Virus record (IMG/VR): IMGVR_UViG_3300049048_000158
Coordinates: 1 to 43,389 of that record
DNA length: 43,389 nucleotides
Strand: one strand, 5' to 3'
Source: a virus
Shown here: positions 9,001 to 16,157 of the stretch, one piece after another
How the letters are laid out: each line of letters starts with the position of its first letter
How positions within the stretch are numbered: position 1 is the stretch's first letter
Program-made: the position numbers and the translations under genes
Notes under the pieces: generated by a model
Database searches by the model: none
What the model saw: only the letters and a program-made list of their open reading frames with translations
What the model was told of the DNA's origin: nothing

Positions 9001-9677
9001 TCGGTGGCTACGGTAAAATCCTCAATTTCTTCTTTGGCGATGCCCAGCTGGCCACCCACGGCTGCAATCTGACGCAGTTCCTCAGTAGTGGAGCGGGTAT
9101 CAACCTTGCGGAGTTCGCTGTTGAGATCTTTTACCTCCATTTTAGTCATGCCGGTGGTTTTCTGGATGTCGGCCAGTTCATCGCTCAGTTTCAGGGTATC
9201 GGTAAAGACCTTGGCTCCCTGGCTCAGCAGCGCCTGCATACTCACGTAACCAGCAGCCATTGCCCCAAAGGAAGCCATCGAAGATTTGAGGGGATTGAAA
9301 GCTTCGGTACTACCCTTGGAATCAGCTCTCCGAGCAGCCATCGTTCCGTTTACCTCCTGTAGCTTTTTATTCAGCTCATCGTACCGTTTAGTGCCTTTGG
9401 TGACGTTTTCCAGTTCACCGTTCAACTCCCGGGCGTAGGATTTCATCTGCTTCATCGTCATCCCGGCCGTGCCCATTTCGGTACGCAGATCCGCAATGCG
9501 TTTCTGCACCGTATCGAGCCGGGAAGCGCTTTGCTTATACTCCTCGGTATCTTTTTTAAGACCTTTGATGGTTTTTCTGAGGTCACCGGATTCCATCTCC
9601 AGCTTACCCAGCTCACTAATGGCCTGTTTGCCATCAAGGGTAAGGGAGGTCTGGACGCGATCTTCTTTTACAGCCAT
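6087..9677 (-). CDS. Tail tape measure protein (TP901 type)
   Basis: At 1196 residues it is the longest protein in the window. Tape measure proteins fill the tail tube, set its length, and travel to the host envelope at infection. Residues 1-120 are a charged coiled coil. About 155-400 matches the TP901/PhageMin_Tail core (segments such as LADIQKTTGMTKMEV, AVGGQLGIAKEEI, GITLGMTSGQVLGLS and ERGGTAITGILQKM). About 650-1010 is long Glu/Lys/Arg/Gln-rich coiled coil. Then comes a hydrophobic stretch (AQAIMAGALALIKAS to SAVNIAKVVATPIP) that could cross the host membrane, then a Gly/Ser/Thr-rich tail. By the rule of thumb of about 1.5 angstrom per residue the tail would be near 180 nm. The gene lies 3 bases past the preceding small gene and overlaps the next by four. 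Confidence 0.93.
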   Translation of the reverse strand: MAVKEDRVQTSLTLDGKQAISELGKLEMESGDLRKTIKGLKKDTEEYKQSASRLDTVQKRIADLRTEMGTAGMTMKQMKSYARELNGELENVTKGTKRYDELNKKLQEVNGTMAARRADSKGSTEAFNPLKSSMASFGAMAAGYVSMQALLSQGAKVFTDTLKLSDELADIQKTTGMTKMEVKDLNSELRKVDTRSTTEELRQIAAVGGQLGIAKEEIEDFTVATDKLNVALGDEFSGGVEEVTKTTGALRNIFTDIKSKKVDQDMLRIGNALNELGASGSATAPVVADFSSRIGGVGITLGMTSGQVLGLSATLQELNVSTERGGTAITGILQKMASSPKVFAQVAGMSAKDFKALIDKDIFAAFTKVVEGANKSSASATNFAKILDAMKLDGAGASEVIAKLGSNTGLLAEKVALSNNALQNTNSIMDEFNTKNQNAAASWEKIKKFFSEGLVSTTVMDGLENVLGKMTKLFDLRSEAEQLSDAFFEQRDAVNSLEKNTLPLLNRYDELKGKTTLNKDEQAELERIIKQVSETIPTAITEFDKYGNAMGLNTTQARAFVEEMRKVEEVRNAPAIKANEQKLKSIESSIFLAQQTLQRGWKLETDRRGLATQEVKLTGDEIKRLQGELALLQRKADGTRGLINEMKGIQPDKPITLAAANPSWENENMPSILSDADRKKAEKELADRLKLEADYYARKAAMEIELIANEQERKIAQANWRAQQEMAEVANSKASAEVKNDILTTLGKKLEHDLLEIDKEFAEKRRAASEKMAEQAVRIASDTAKKRADIAIAYAAMDENQAKLSYDRLKNSRNEEAMHLAESFRMKTEYEEKARAKQREIEAQQREMDKIQRDYEREKLKNPDAIEPTAVIEAEKAKKQALIDELFLLEDQHQQNVYNLEEEYRLKRIERDKQVAEQVMGYMQAGVANLFDFKKISLDKEQSQEERAKQRRVRSLDSELKAGRVSKEEYEKAKSTIEANYDAKTRQLKRKQAESEKANNVAQAIMAGALALIKASQNPLGIFSPTAIATAAMSAVNIAKVVATPIPEFAEGGGTGPINNISKGGAVNRPYLALVGEKGSEYIVPNWMLQDPLVADTVGMLEAIRMRGFASGGMTATPALSYSAASSSASGSATSGSTDSTEPAWVSKLNANLERMNYNLENPVPNFAIFDYDYHQKETSRMDQVKVAAGVKKATK

Positions 9678-9680
9678 AGC

Positions 9681-10085
9681 TTAGTTTTTCAGGGGATTGA
9701 CAATAGCCGCAATGGCCTGCTCGGAGAGTTTGGCGGAGACTACGCCGTTGAGGGCACTCAACCGGCCATAGAAAGCCCGGGAATACCATTTTTTTGGCTT
9801 CCGACCCTTTTTCTGGCCGCGTATGATGTCACCGTTGGATTGGATGGATTCTATTTTTCTACGCCGGCCAGCCCCCATGTCACGGTAGCGGCCGCGCATC
9901 AGGAAGGATAGATCATAGCCAATTTGGGCACCGGCCTGCTGGTAGACCCGATTGCGCACGGAAGCGAAAAGCTCATCAGTTATACCAATGCCCATCGCTT
10001 TCATCTGCTGCAGCAGGATCTGATCGGTACGGGTTGCCCATTCCTGAACTACTTGAAATACTTCCGAAAATGAGGAATCGGCCAT
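9681..10085 (-). CDS. Small tail-completion / HK97 gp10-like candidate
   Basis: A 134-residue basic protein directly upstream of the tape measure gene. It has an N-terminal helix (FSEVFQVVQEWATRTDQIL), a middle with VYQQAGAQIGYDLSFLMRGRYRDMGAG, and a Lys/Arg-rich loop (GQKKGRKPKKWYSR) before a C-terminal helix. Size, charge and location are compatible with the gp10-like head-tail or tail-completion proteins. Phages often also place tail assembly chaperones here, but no frameshift arrangement is visible. The gap of 57 bases to the previous gene is longer than usual for this operon. Function is inferred from position. Confidence 0.6.
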   Translation of the reverse strand: MADSSFSEVFQVVQEWATRTDQILLQQMKAMGIGITDELFASVRNRVYQQAGAQIGYDLSFLMRGRYRDMGAGRRRKIESIQSNGDIIRGQKKGRKPKKWYSRAFYGRLSALNGVVSAKLSEQAIAAIVNPLKN

Positions 10086-10142
10086 CTAGCTTCGTTTTTA
10101 CCCGAAACTAATAGGTGAGGAAGGGGCTGGAAAGGACAGGAT

Positions 10143-10655
10143 TTACTCCGGAAGGAAATCGTCTGGATTGTATACCAGAGGAAGGGAGTCATAGACCTGG
10201 AAAGTAAAGCGGTACCCAAAGCAGTTATCGAAGATGGGACCTACTTTTTCGTACTGTACGGAATTGATATCAAAATTCTTCAGTGCCACCGGTGCCAGGC
10301 CGCGCTGCCTCCGCTCAGCATCGAAGGCCATTTTCGCTACCACCTTCATTCCAATCACCTTCGCCTGGTCGCAGATCTGGGTTTCCATGACAAAATTGTC
10401 GTTCCCGCAATTCTTGACAATCATAAATGCGCAGGTATTGTTATCGAATACCTGGTCGTAATTATTGGCTCCCAGGTTCCCCTCAAAGCTCTCCAGGCAC
10501 AGACAGAAATTATTCAAATCCAGGGTAGACCTCAATCCGGAAAACACCTCCTCGATGTTGAAGCGGGTAAACCGCTTTCTGGCTTCGGTATGGCCAATCT
10601 CCTTCAGGCGGGTGGCGATATCGAGAAAGTAATCCGTGTAGGCTTGTAGTTCCAT
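10143..10655 (-). CDS. Unknown late protein, possible tail terminator
   Basis: A 170-residue protein without signal peptide or membrane segment. It begins with a helical part (YTDYFLDIATRLKEIGHT) and ends with beta-rich FGYRFTFQVYDSLPLVYNP. Tail-terminator and completion proteins (gpU-like) have a similar size and helix-then-sheet order, and the gene is two places upstream of the tape measure. That is only a positional and topological argument. It has several cysteines (LNNFCLCLES, NNTCAF, VKNCGN, QICDQ), unusual in this operon. Its start shares one base with the stop of the preceding gene (TAATG-type overlap). Confidence 0.55.
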   Translation of the reverse strand: MELQAYTDYFLDIATRLKEIGHTEARKRFTRFNIEEVFSGLRSTLDLNNFCLCLESFEGNLGANNYDQVFDNNTCAFMIVKNCGNDNFVMETQICDQAKVIGMKVVAKMAFDAERRQRGLAPVALKNFDINSVQYEKVGPIFDNCFGYRFTFQVYDSLPLVYNPDDFLPE

Positions 10656-11488
10656 TACTGTTGGTTTTTAAGGGCTTCTAAACGTTCCTGTAATTCGTCA
10701 CTCTCCTGAATGGCCATATCTAGATCGATCAGCACAGTCCCGAGCGGCTGATGGGCCGTCCGCTCGTATTCATTCACCGAACCGGCCAGGCTGCGGAGCA
10801 CGTGACCCCAGCCCCGGCCCTTGGCATCGCCGTCTTTGGGTTTGCGAAAAACGTTGGAGTACTGCTGGAGAATGAGCGCCCGGCAACCATCGTAATACAG
10901 AAATACCGCCTGTCTGGTGGCCAGTGGCAGCCGGCTTACTTTCTTTACCCGGCCGGCCAGCAGGTGATCATTGTACTTCTCCCGGATATCGCCGTCAAAG
11001 TCAGGAGAGTCCGGGTCGTAGTCCTTCCGTTTGGGTCGGTATAGGATGGCCACCAGCAGATTCAGTGCTTCCTCATTGCGGGTTTTGGCGTAGCTGATGT
11101 AAGCGCCCTCCGCTTTGATGAATTCGACGAAAGAAAGGTTGGCCAGCTCATCGGCCGGGCCGTAGAGCTTAATACTGAAAGGCCCAAAGCTGGGTACCTC
11201 CAGTAGCGGTAGTAGCTGTTTGGTCAGGGAGTTGGTGCCCTCCAGGATCCAGTCGGCCAGCATTTCCATATCGTAACGGCTTTCGTCCGAAATACTAAAC
11301 AGAAAATACCACTGCAAACGCAGGCTCCTGGGCACGTTCAGCAGGGATAGCAGCAGCCGTACCCGGGCTTCCGGAAGGGGTATTTCCGCGTGCAGGATGC
11401 CGGCAATCTCTTTCAACTGTACGGCCGAAAGCTCATTGTACAAGCATGGTACCTGGTAGAATTTCTGGTTGATATAAACGCCGTTCAT
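10655..11488 (-). CDS. Unknown late protein, possible tail assembly chaperone
   Basis: A 277-residue, largely helical protein with no motif I recognise. It starts MNGVYINQKFYQVPCLYNELS, has a Leu-rich region (ARVRLLLSLLNVPRSLRLQWYFLFSI), a charged loop with RPKRKDYDPDSPDFDGDIREKYND (given here in part as DPDSPDFDGD), and a C-terminal helix with ESDELQERLEALKNQQ. The final part is Glu/Gln-rich as in some assembly chaperones. It overlaps the small lipoprotein by four bases and the next gene by one, so it is translated in a coupled chain. The position between lysis and tape-measure genes suggests a tail role, but no function is supported by sequence motifs. Confidence 0.5.
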   Translation of the reverse strand: MNGVYINQKFYQVPCLYNELSAVQLKEIAGILHAEIPLPEARVRLLLSLLNVPRSLRLQWYFLFSISDESRYDMEMLADWILEGTNSLTKQLLPLLEVPSFGPFSIKLYGPADELANLSFVEFIKAEGAYISYAKTRNEEALNLLVAILYRPKRKDYDPDSPDFDGDIREKYNDHLLAGRVKKVSRLPLATRQAVFLYYDGCRALILQQYSNVFRKPKDGDAKGRGWGHVLRSLAGSVNEYERTAHQPLGTVLIDLDMAIQESDELQERLEALKNQQ

Positions 11489-11670
11489 CGTTCCTGGTAG
11501 TCGTAGAGGCTATCGGCTTTGATTTCAAAAAGCAGCAAGTACTGGCCTTTCGATTTCTTCATAAAGGCGTACCGGTCTTTGTCGATTTTTTCAAAATGGC
11601 CACCAAGGCCCGCGCACCCGGCCAAACCGGTCAGCAGTAGCAGCCACCGAAGCGTTTTGTAGATTTTCAT
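11485..11670 (-). CDS. Small lipoprotein, candidate outer-membrane spanin
   Basis: A 61-residue protein with a signal peptide and lipobox: a basic start (MKIYKTLRW), a hydrophobic LLLLTGLAG core and C19 as the lipidated residue. The mature part is only 43 residues and ends in a charged region (KADSLYDYQER). In Gram-negative phages a tiny lipoprotein in the lysis cassette is usually the o-spanin (Rz1-like), which joins an inner-membrane i-spanin to disrupt the outer membrane. Here it is the last gene of a six-gene lysis block and overlaps the preceding gene by four bases. Unlike many Rz1 proteins it is not proline-rich and is not nested in another gene. Assignment is from context and topology. 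Confidence 0.65.
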   Translation of the reverse strand: MKIYKTLRWLLLLTGLAGCAGLGGHFEKIDKDRYAFMKKSKGQYLLLFEIKADSLYDYQER

Positions 11671-12161
11671 AAAAGGATAATGATTACAATCACAAATAAC
11701 ACGATGCCAAGGAAGGTGAGTCCTTTGGCTAAGAGGGATTGCCGGTGCAGCTGACGGTCTTTGTGTTTGATCTCCTTGTGCTGAAGATCGATCATCCCAT
11801 CCAACTGCGCCACCAGGCTATCGCGCTCCTGGATCTTTTGCTGCAGCAGCATGATCTCGTTTTCCCTCAGTAGGGTAATGGAGCGCTGGACTTCTACCTT
11901 GGTAGATAAGGAGGATACTTGCTTATCCTTTAGCCCGATTTCCTGCTTATCAAATTCCCCGATCGTGATCAGCTTGGCCAGCTCTTTCAATTGTCTCGCT
12001 GAAAAGACAAAAGAGGTATCCGCCCCTTCAACAATCACGCGCGGCTTGAGCGTACCCAGCTGAGGTACATTGTTGCGATGCGGCCTGGTTCCCTGTGCCT
12101 GCTGGGCCTGGGCAGCGCTGGCCAGCCAGATCAATCCCGCTATCAATAGAAACTTTTTCAT
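11667..12161 (-). CDS. Exported coiled-coil protein with C-terminal membrane anchor
   Basis: A 164-residue protein with an unusual topology for a lysis gene. Residues 1-19 form a signal peptide (FLLIAGLIWLASAAQA, cleavable at AQA-QQ). About 50-135 is a coiled coil with many Glu, Lys and Gln (STKVEVQRSITLLRENEIMLL). Residues about 143-164 are one hydrophobic segment (GLTFLGIVLFVIVIIILL) ending at the C-terminus. It would therefore sit in the periplasm, anchored in the inner membrane by its tail. That is the topology of a unimolecular spanin except that the lipobox is missing. It lies between a membrane-anchored coiled-coil protein and a small lipoprotein and overlaps both by four bases, so a role in outer-membrane disruption is likely but unproven. 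Confidence 0.65.
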   Translation of the reverse strand: MKKFLLIAGLIWLASAAQAQQAQGTRPHRNNVPQLGTLKPRVIVEGADTSFVFSARQLKELAKLITIGEFDKQEIGLKDKQVSSLSTKVEVQRSITLLRENEIMLLQQKIQERDSLVAQLDGMIDLQHKEIKHKDRQLHRQSLLAKGLTFLGIVLFVIVIIILL

Positions 12162-12610
12162 TTTTTCCTTACTGATTTACTCTTGAAAAATTCGACCAGC
12201 TGCTCATTGGTGAAGCCGTCAATGGTTTCCATCGCTTTACTGCGATTGGCTTTCAATTCCTGCAGGTCTTTGATGACCTGAGCCACGGTCTGATCCTGCT
12301 TTAGACTTATTTCCTGCATGCGTTTCACTTCCCGGTGCATGGAATCAATCTGCGCTTCTTTTACCTGGTCTGACACGCGCAGGGAGTCCCGAAAGTCCAG
12401 GATTTCTCGTTTGACTTTTTTAATTTCCGATGAATTGTCTTTGACCTGTTTGACCTGCTGCGTGTTGATGATCATCAGAATGAACGTGACTCCGGCCAGG
12501 CCAATCTGCAGGTGCGTGCCCATCACCTGGGCACTATTCCGTAATTTCTTTTTCAGGCTCGACCAGGCCAGGCTCAACAGGCTCAGCAGGACTTTCAGGA
12601 TTGTTTTCAT
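12158..12610 (-). CDS. Membrane-anchored coiled-coil protein, candidate inner-membrane spanin
   Basis: A 150-residue protein with a hydrophobic N-terminus (ILKVLLSLLSLAW), a transmembrane segment at about 33-50 (LQIGLAGVTFILMIINT) and a long charged coiled coil from 52 to about 130 (EIKKVKREILDFRDSLRV). An N-terminal anchor followed by a periplasmic coiled coil is the plan of Rz-like i-spanins. Its start lies 77 bases inside the holin gene in another frame; an alternative start at M30 would shorten the overlap but would remove the basic residues before the membrane segment. It overlaps the next gene by four bases. The pairing with the lipoprotein ending at 11485 is inferred. Confidence 0.65.
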   Translation of the reverse strand: MKTILKVLLSLLSLAWSSLKKKLRNSAQVMGTHLQIGLAGVTFILMIINTQQVKQVKDNSSEIKKVKREILDFRDSLRVSDQVKEAQIDSMHREVKRMQEISLKQDQTVAQVIKDLQELKANRSKAMETIDGFTNEQLVEFFKSKSVRKK

Positions 12611-13055
12611 TGAGTTTCATGGAAATTTTCGATTCGATAAGTTGAGCCACCAGCGGACTGATGATACCAATTTTTGAAAACTGCTTTACGATGAGAATAA
12701 TCAGGGCCGAAAGCAGCACCGCAAACACCAGCTGAGGCAGGTAGAAAAACCAAGAATTGTATTTGGCGGATCCGGTAGCGATATACAGCAGAATAATCGC
12801 TCCCAGGCTGTTGCCGTGGGTGGCCAGTAGTTTACGGCCGGTGAGTCTCCAGGAGAGCTGGCCAGCTTTGTAGTGCAGCCACAGTTCAGCGCCCAGTGCC
12901 ACGTGGTAAGCAATCAGCATAAAGCCGATCGCTTTCGGTTCCTGCCAGACGTAAGCCTGCACGAAAGCCACCAACCAGTTCAACGACGTAGCCACAATGG
13001 GCTCGGCCGTCGAACTGGTGACTTTGGAAAGTGCCTGGAGTGAATCCTGCTGCAT
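12534..13055 (-). CDS. Phage holin-like membrane protein
   Basis: A 173-residue membrane protein adjacent to the endolysin module. Hydrophobic segments lie at about 41-60 (AIGFMLIAYHVALGAELWL), 82-97 (LGAIILLYIATG) and 102-124 (FFYLPQLVFAVLLSALIILIV), with a possible weaker one at 20-36. The C-terminus is hydrophilic and rich in Pro and Glu (NNPESPAEPVEP), typical of the cytoplasmic tail of holins. The layout resembles the toxin-secretion/phage-lysis holin family (Phage_holin_4 type). Holins make lesions in the inner membrane at the set time of lysis and let the endolysin reach the wall. The gene starts two bases before the stop of the 80-residue gene upstream. Confidence 0.75.
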   Translation of the reverse strand: MQQDSLQALSKVTSSTAEPIVATSLNWLVAFVQAYVWQEPKAIGFMLIAYHVALGAELWLHYKAGQLSWRLTGRKLLATHGNSLGAIILLYIATGSAKYNSWFFYLPQLVFAVLLSALIILIVKQFSKIGIISPLVAQLIESKISMKLNENNPESPAEPVEPGLVEPEKEITE

Positions 13056-13056
13056 T

Positions 13057-13299
13057 TTAAGTGTTGTGTTCGGTATGCTGCTTTTCGATGTCTTTAGCCA
13101 CCTGTTCCAGCCGGACCATGCATTGAGCGATGAGCTCCAATTTTTCCTGATCCGTGATGTCCAGGCTCATAATGCCTTGGATGGAGTAAGCCGGTCCGGT
13201 GACCCGGTGGTTGAGCTGGAAAAGCAGCTCGCGGTACAATTTTTCAAAATCGGGACGGGCTACCCTGGGCCGGCCGGCTCCCCATCGCTTTCCCGTCAT
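13057..13299 (-). CDS. Small unknown protein in the lysis cassette
   Basis: An 80-residue soluble protein between endolysin and holin. The N-terminus is basic (MTGKRWGAGRPRVARPDF) and the rest is helical (EKLELIAQCMVRLEQVAKDIEKQ). No family is recognised. Its start shares one base with the endolysin stop (TAATG-type overlap) and its stop lies one base before the holin start, so it is cotranslated with lysis genes. It might regulate lysis timing, as antiholins do, but it has no membrane segment or signal peptide, so that is speculation. Confidence 0.65.
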   Translation of the reverse strand: MTGKRWGAGRPRVARPDFEKLYRELLFQLNHRVTGPAYSIQGIMSLDITDQEKLELIAQCMVRLEQVAKDIEKQHTEHNT

Positions 13300-13832
13300 T
13301 ATTTAGGCAGCCACTTAGCGCGGTTTGTCCATCCTTTGATGAATTCTTCCTGGGTGGGATCTTCTTTCACCCTTGAGTCGTAATAAGCCTTCTGCTGAAC
13401 GCAGTACACCTTCAAGATGTCGGCTTCGGGATGCTTCCCGCATTCAGCCAGCGTGACATTCCCTATCAGGCCATCGGCTTTGATCCGACTTCCCAAGGCA
13501 TTGAGCGATTGCTGCAGCAGCACGTGTGCCCGCGAATGACCCGCATTGACGGCCGTATCGAAGATTTTAACTGCCAGCCTGCCAGGAAGCTGGTCGTAGA
13601 ATGGCCTCCAGAAGTTTTGCCAGTAAATTTCGATCGCGTTTTCCCGGGTGAGTCCCTTGATGTCGAGCCAGTCGATCTGGCCATCGCCGTTGAGGTCTTT
13701 TTTAATGAGCTTCAAAAAACGCAGACTGACGCCCCAATTGGTGGCTCCCCCTTTGTCATTGACGCGGTTATTGTAACCACCTTCGTGGATCAGGATATCC
13801 TCCACGGCTTTTAAGAATCGGGCAGTTTTCAT
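13299..13832 (-). CDS. Endolysin, GH108 N-acetylmuramidase with peptidoglycan-binding domain
   Basis: Muramidase that cuts the glycan strands of peptidoglycan at lysis. The 177-residue protein starts at the ATG at 13832, two bases past the stop of the preceding gene; a longer reading would overlap that gene by about 185 bases and adds unrelated sequence. Residues 1-100 carry the GH108 signature with catalytic E17 in EGGY, followed by NDKGGATNWGVS. A calcium-binding-like loop DLNGDGQID follows at 45-53. The C-terminal half (about 105-177), including QQKAYYDSRV and GWTNRAKWLPK, matches the Pfam PG_binding_3 domain that usually accompanies GH108. There is no signal peptide, so it needs the holin at 12534-13055 for access. 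Confidence 0.93.
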   Translation of the reverse strand: MKTARFLKAVEDILIHEGGYNNRVNDKGGATNWGVSLRFLKLIKKDLNGDGQIDWLDIKGLTRENAIEIYWQNFWRPFYDQLPGRLAVKIFDTAVNAGHSRAHVLLQQSLNALGSRIKADGLIGNVTLAECGKHPEADILKVYCVQQKAYYDSRVKEDPTQEEFIKGWTNRAKWLPK

Positions 13833-13833
13833 A

Positions 13834-14814
13834 TTAAAAGACGTAGAGGCCACTTTCCGGATCATTCTGATAAAGCCTGTGCGCCTGGGATTGATAACAG
13901 GGACTGTCGCGGTACAGCGGGTAGGCATCCAGATCACTCTCCAGCAATTCCCGGATCTGGGCCAGGTAGGTTTGTCCATCAGCCTGCGCCTGGCATTTGA
14001 GTCGCTGCAGCTGGGCATCGGAAGCCGGCTCCTTGCCTTTGGTGTAAGTGGAGCCGGTGTTGTTGGCTACCTGAATGCCGTTTTCTGACTGGATGAGGGA
14101 AAGCTCATCAACGGCCCGGGCCATGGTCAGGTGGGCTACGGCCGGGCGGATTAGGTCGAGTAGTGCCTTATTGGGGTCACTGATCTCTCCGGAGAGAATC
14201 TGACTCTTTAACTCCGCAAAAAGGGGCTTGCAGGTGAGGGGAAGAATGGAAAATTCCTCCACTTTCTTCATCTGTGACCGCATTGATAGAAACATGCGCC
14301 GGCTTTCGTTGATCCAGACGAATTCACTGAATTGCCGGGCCGTATTGATGAAAAACTGCTTTAAGACGGTATAAGCCGTGGAAGAAGCCCAGGCCGGGAA
14401 AAGCAACTTCTGCTCCTCTAAATATTCCAGCATCGGGTCGATGGAATCGTAGCCGGCATTCAAAAAAGAAGCCTGCAACTCATCGATTTGCCACTGGGCC
14501 GGTGGTTTCTTGTCTTTGGAACCTGGCTGCTGAATGCCGGAAGCGGCTATCTGTAGCTGGCCGACCGGTACGAACAAGGCCAGCGCGAAATGAGCCAGCG
14601 GCATGCGCACCTTATCGAGGAGTTTTGCCTGAGCACTGGAGAGGGCATCCGCCTGGTAGGCCACGCGCAGTTCGGTGAACTGGTTCACGCCCAGGTAAGG
14701 CATCAGGAATTTGACCTCCGCTTGTTGAATGTAGGGCTTTACGGCCGCAAAATCGAAGGTGACGGTGGCAGGAAGGTATTCCTTCAACTCCTGCGTAGTT
14801 TTAAATAGGGCCAT
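13834..14814 (-). CDS. Conserved virion protein after the portal (connector-like)
   Basis: A 326-residue mostly helical protein. The beginning (MALFKTTQELKEYL, then AAVKPYIQQAEVKFLMPYLG) recalls the DUF6712-type proteins of Bacteroidota phages, a label I give from memory and not from a search. Head-tail connector proteins (gp6-like) are helical and are encoded just downstream of the portal, which is exactly its place here: it shares one base with the portal stop. At 326 residues it is about three times longer than typical gp6-like connectors and seems to have two similar halves: AAVKPYIQQAEVKFL early, and LLDLIRPAVAHLTMARAVDEL later. It may therefore be a duplicated or fused connector. Confidence 0.65.
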   Translation of the reverse strand: MALFKTTQELKEYLPATVTFDFAAVKPYIQQAEVKFLMPYLGVNQFTELRVAYQADALSSAQAKLLDKVRMPLAHFALALFVPVGQLQIAASGIQQPGSKDKKPPAQWQIDELQASFLNAGYDSIDPMLEYLEEQKLLFPAWASSTAYTVLKQFFINTARQFSEFVWINESRRMFLSMRSQMKKVEEFSILPLTCKPLFAELKSQILSGEISDPNKALLDLIRPAVAHLTMARAVDELSLIQSENGIQVANNTGSTYTKGKEPASDAQLQRLKCQAQADGQTYLAQIRELLESDLDAYPLYRDSPCYQSQAHRLYQNDPESGLYVF

Positions 14815-16157
14815 TATTCAGTCGTGGTAGCGCGTTGTTTGGGAGAAACTTTGTCGAGCGTTTGCAGGAAAGGCTGCTTGAATTTGAATTCCAGTTCCGG
14901 ATCCCAGCCATTGTAGTCACGGATCAGGTACAGCGGCGAAAGGATGATGTCGGCGTGGATCTGGCACATCGACAGGTACATATTGAAGGCCTCCCGTTTA
15001 TCGGAGCCGCTGCCAGAACCCATATTCTTACCGGGTGCCGAGCCGATCAGCGTGCCATCCACGCCCAGGGCGTAGAGCAGGTGGGCGGAGGCTTCCTGAC
15101 TGTCTTCGATGTAGGCACCACTCTGCAACTTGTCATCGATGGCCGTGATTTTCCAGCCGGGAAATTCCTTGCCGGTTTTGGGATCACTCTGCATCATCGT
15201 GATGATGGCTTTGCCGGCATTCTTAGCCCCCGACATCATATCATTGAAGCGCTTCAGCTCTTCCTCCATCTTCTGCATCTTGATCGGCTGAGGATAGGTA
15301 GCCCATTCTTTGCCGTACTTTTTCTCCCAGTACCACTCGGCAATCTCGATGTGATACTTCACCGTGATCTGGTTCTTCATCAGGGCCTGCTTGAATTCGG
15401 GCAGGTAGTTGGCAAAGCCCAGCCAGCCGGATTCGATGATGGAATGCCAGTCGGCCAACTGATAGTAGACCTTTCCGGAAGAGGGATAAGAGAGTGGGTA
15501 GATGTATTTGTGATCACTACCGTTCTGAAGGAAGGCTACCGGATCATAATAAGGGTCCAGTACCGGTACCTTGGTGGTAAGGTCGCTGTCTGCGTTCTCA
15601 TTGTTCTCCCAGTTGGCGTTGATGTAGCAGTTTTCGACCAGACCGGTCTTTTCATTCTGCACTTCCCAGCGGCAAAACTGGGCGTCCTGAGTAGCGAGGG
15701 AATTGATTTTCTTCCGATCAGCGGAAAGTACCAGTTCCGGAAACCCGTGGTAGAACCAGTAAAAATCCTTGATCGCTTCGATCAGGTAGAGGTGCAGGCC
15801 GCTGGTGCGCCGAAAGGCTTCAAAGTCAGTATCCCGAGCCGGTTTAAACTTCTCGTTCCCGTTGTCATCGTAAGATGTTTTTCCGGTAATCAGCCCGCCG
15901 GCGTACAGTGCCCGGGCTTTCCAGTCAAGGGTTGATGGTACCAGGGTGTTTTTCCGACAGGCCGCTACTACTTCCTGGGGAAAAAGATTGTTGTCGCCCC
16001 AAATGGCCACCTTGCCGGAACGAGTGGCCGAACTGGGTTTCACCTGGGGAGAGGTGGGAGTGGGCATTTTGTTCTTGCCCGAAGCGAGTGAAACGCTTAC
16101 CTGGTGATCAACCAGGTAAGCAGCCTGCAGGTCGCCCGATATCTGTACGCTGCTCAT
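14814..16157 (-). CDS. Portal protein
   Basis: A 447-residue protein that I call the portal, the dodecameric ring through which DNA enters the head. It has the expected early segment KVAIWGDNNLFPQEVV followed by LDWKARALYAGGLI, a central region with WHSIIESGWLGFANYLPEFKQ, and a long helical stretch (KMQKMEEELKRFNDMMSGAKNAG) before DSQEASAHLLYALGVDGTLIGSAPG, which resembles the late part of SPP1/HK97-like portals where candidate tunnel loops lie. The C-terminal segment has LYLIRDYNGWDPELEFKFKQP, a typical portal ending. Location supports the call: the connector-like gene follows, and terminase genes lie upstream across four small genes. It overlaps the upstream gene by four bases. I cannot name the exact family. 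Confidence 0.8.
   Translation of the reverse strand: MSSVQISGDLQAAYLVDHQVSVSLASGKNKMPTPTSPQVKPSSATRSGKVAIWGDNNLFPQEVVAACRKNTLVPSTLDWKARALYAGGLITGKTSYDDNGNEKFKPARDTDFEAFRRTSGLHLYLIEAIKDFYWFYHGFPELVLSADRKKINSLATQDAQFCRWEVQNEKTGLVENCYINANWENNENADSDLTTKVPVLDPYYDPVAFLQNGSDHKYIYPLSYPSSGKVYYQLADWHSIIESGWLGFANYLPEFKQALMKNQITVKYHIEIAEWYWEKKYGKEWATYPQPIKMQKMEEELKRFNDMMSGAKNAGKAIITMMQSDPKTGKEFPGWKITAIDDKLQSGAYIEDSQEASAHLLYALGVDGTLIGSAPGKNMGSGSGSDKREAFNMYLSMCQIHADIILSPLYLIRDYNGWDPELEFKFKQPFLQTLDKVSPKQRATTTE

Noticed and set aside
9681-11488. Programmed frameshift for tail assembly chaperones
   Set aside because: The two genes before the tape measure do not overlap in the typical -1 manner and no slippery heptamer was seen at the junctions.
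13833-14018. Long N-terminal extension of the endolysin
   Set aside because: It overlaps the connector-like gene almost completely, is Arg/Pro/Thr-rich, and precedes a normal ATG (13832) from which the GH108 domain begins.
14835-15935. 366-codon + strand frame opposite the portal gene
   Set aside because: It is the shadow of the portal coding strand; the composition is Val/Gly/Arg/His-rich and no motif is found.
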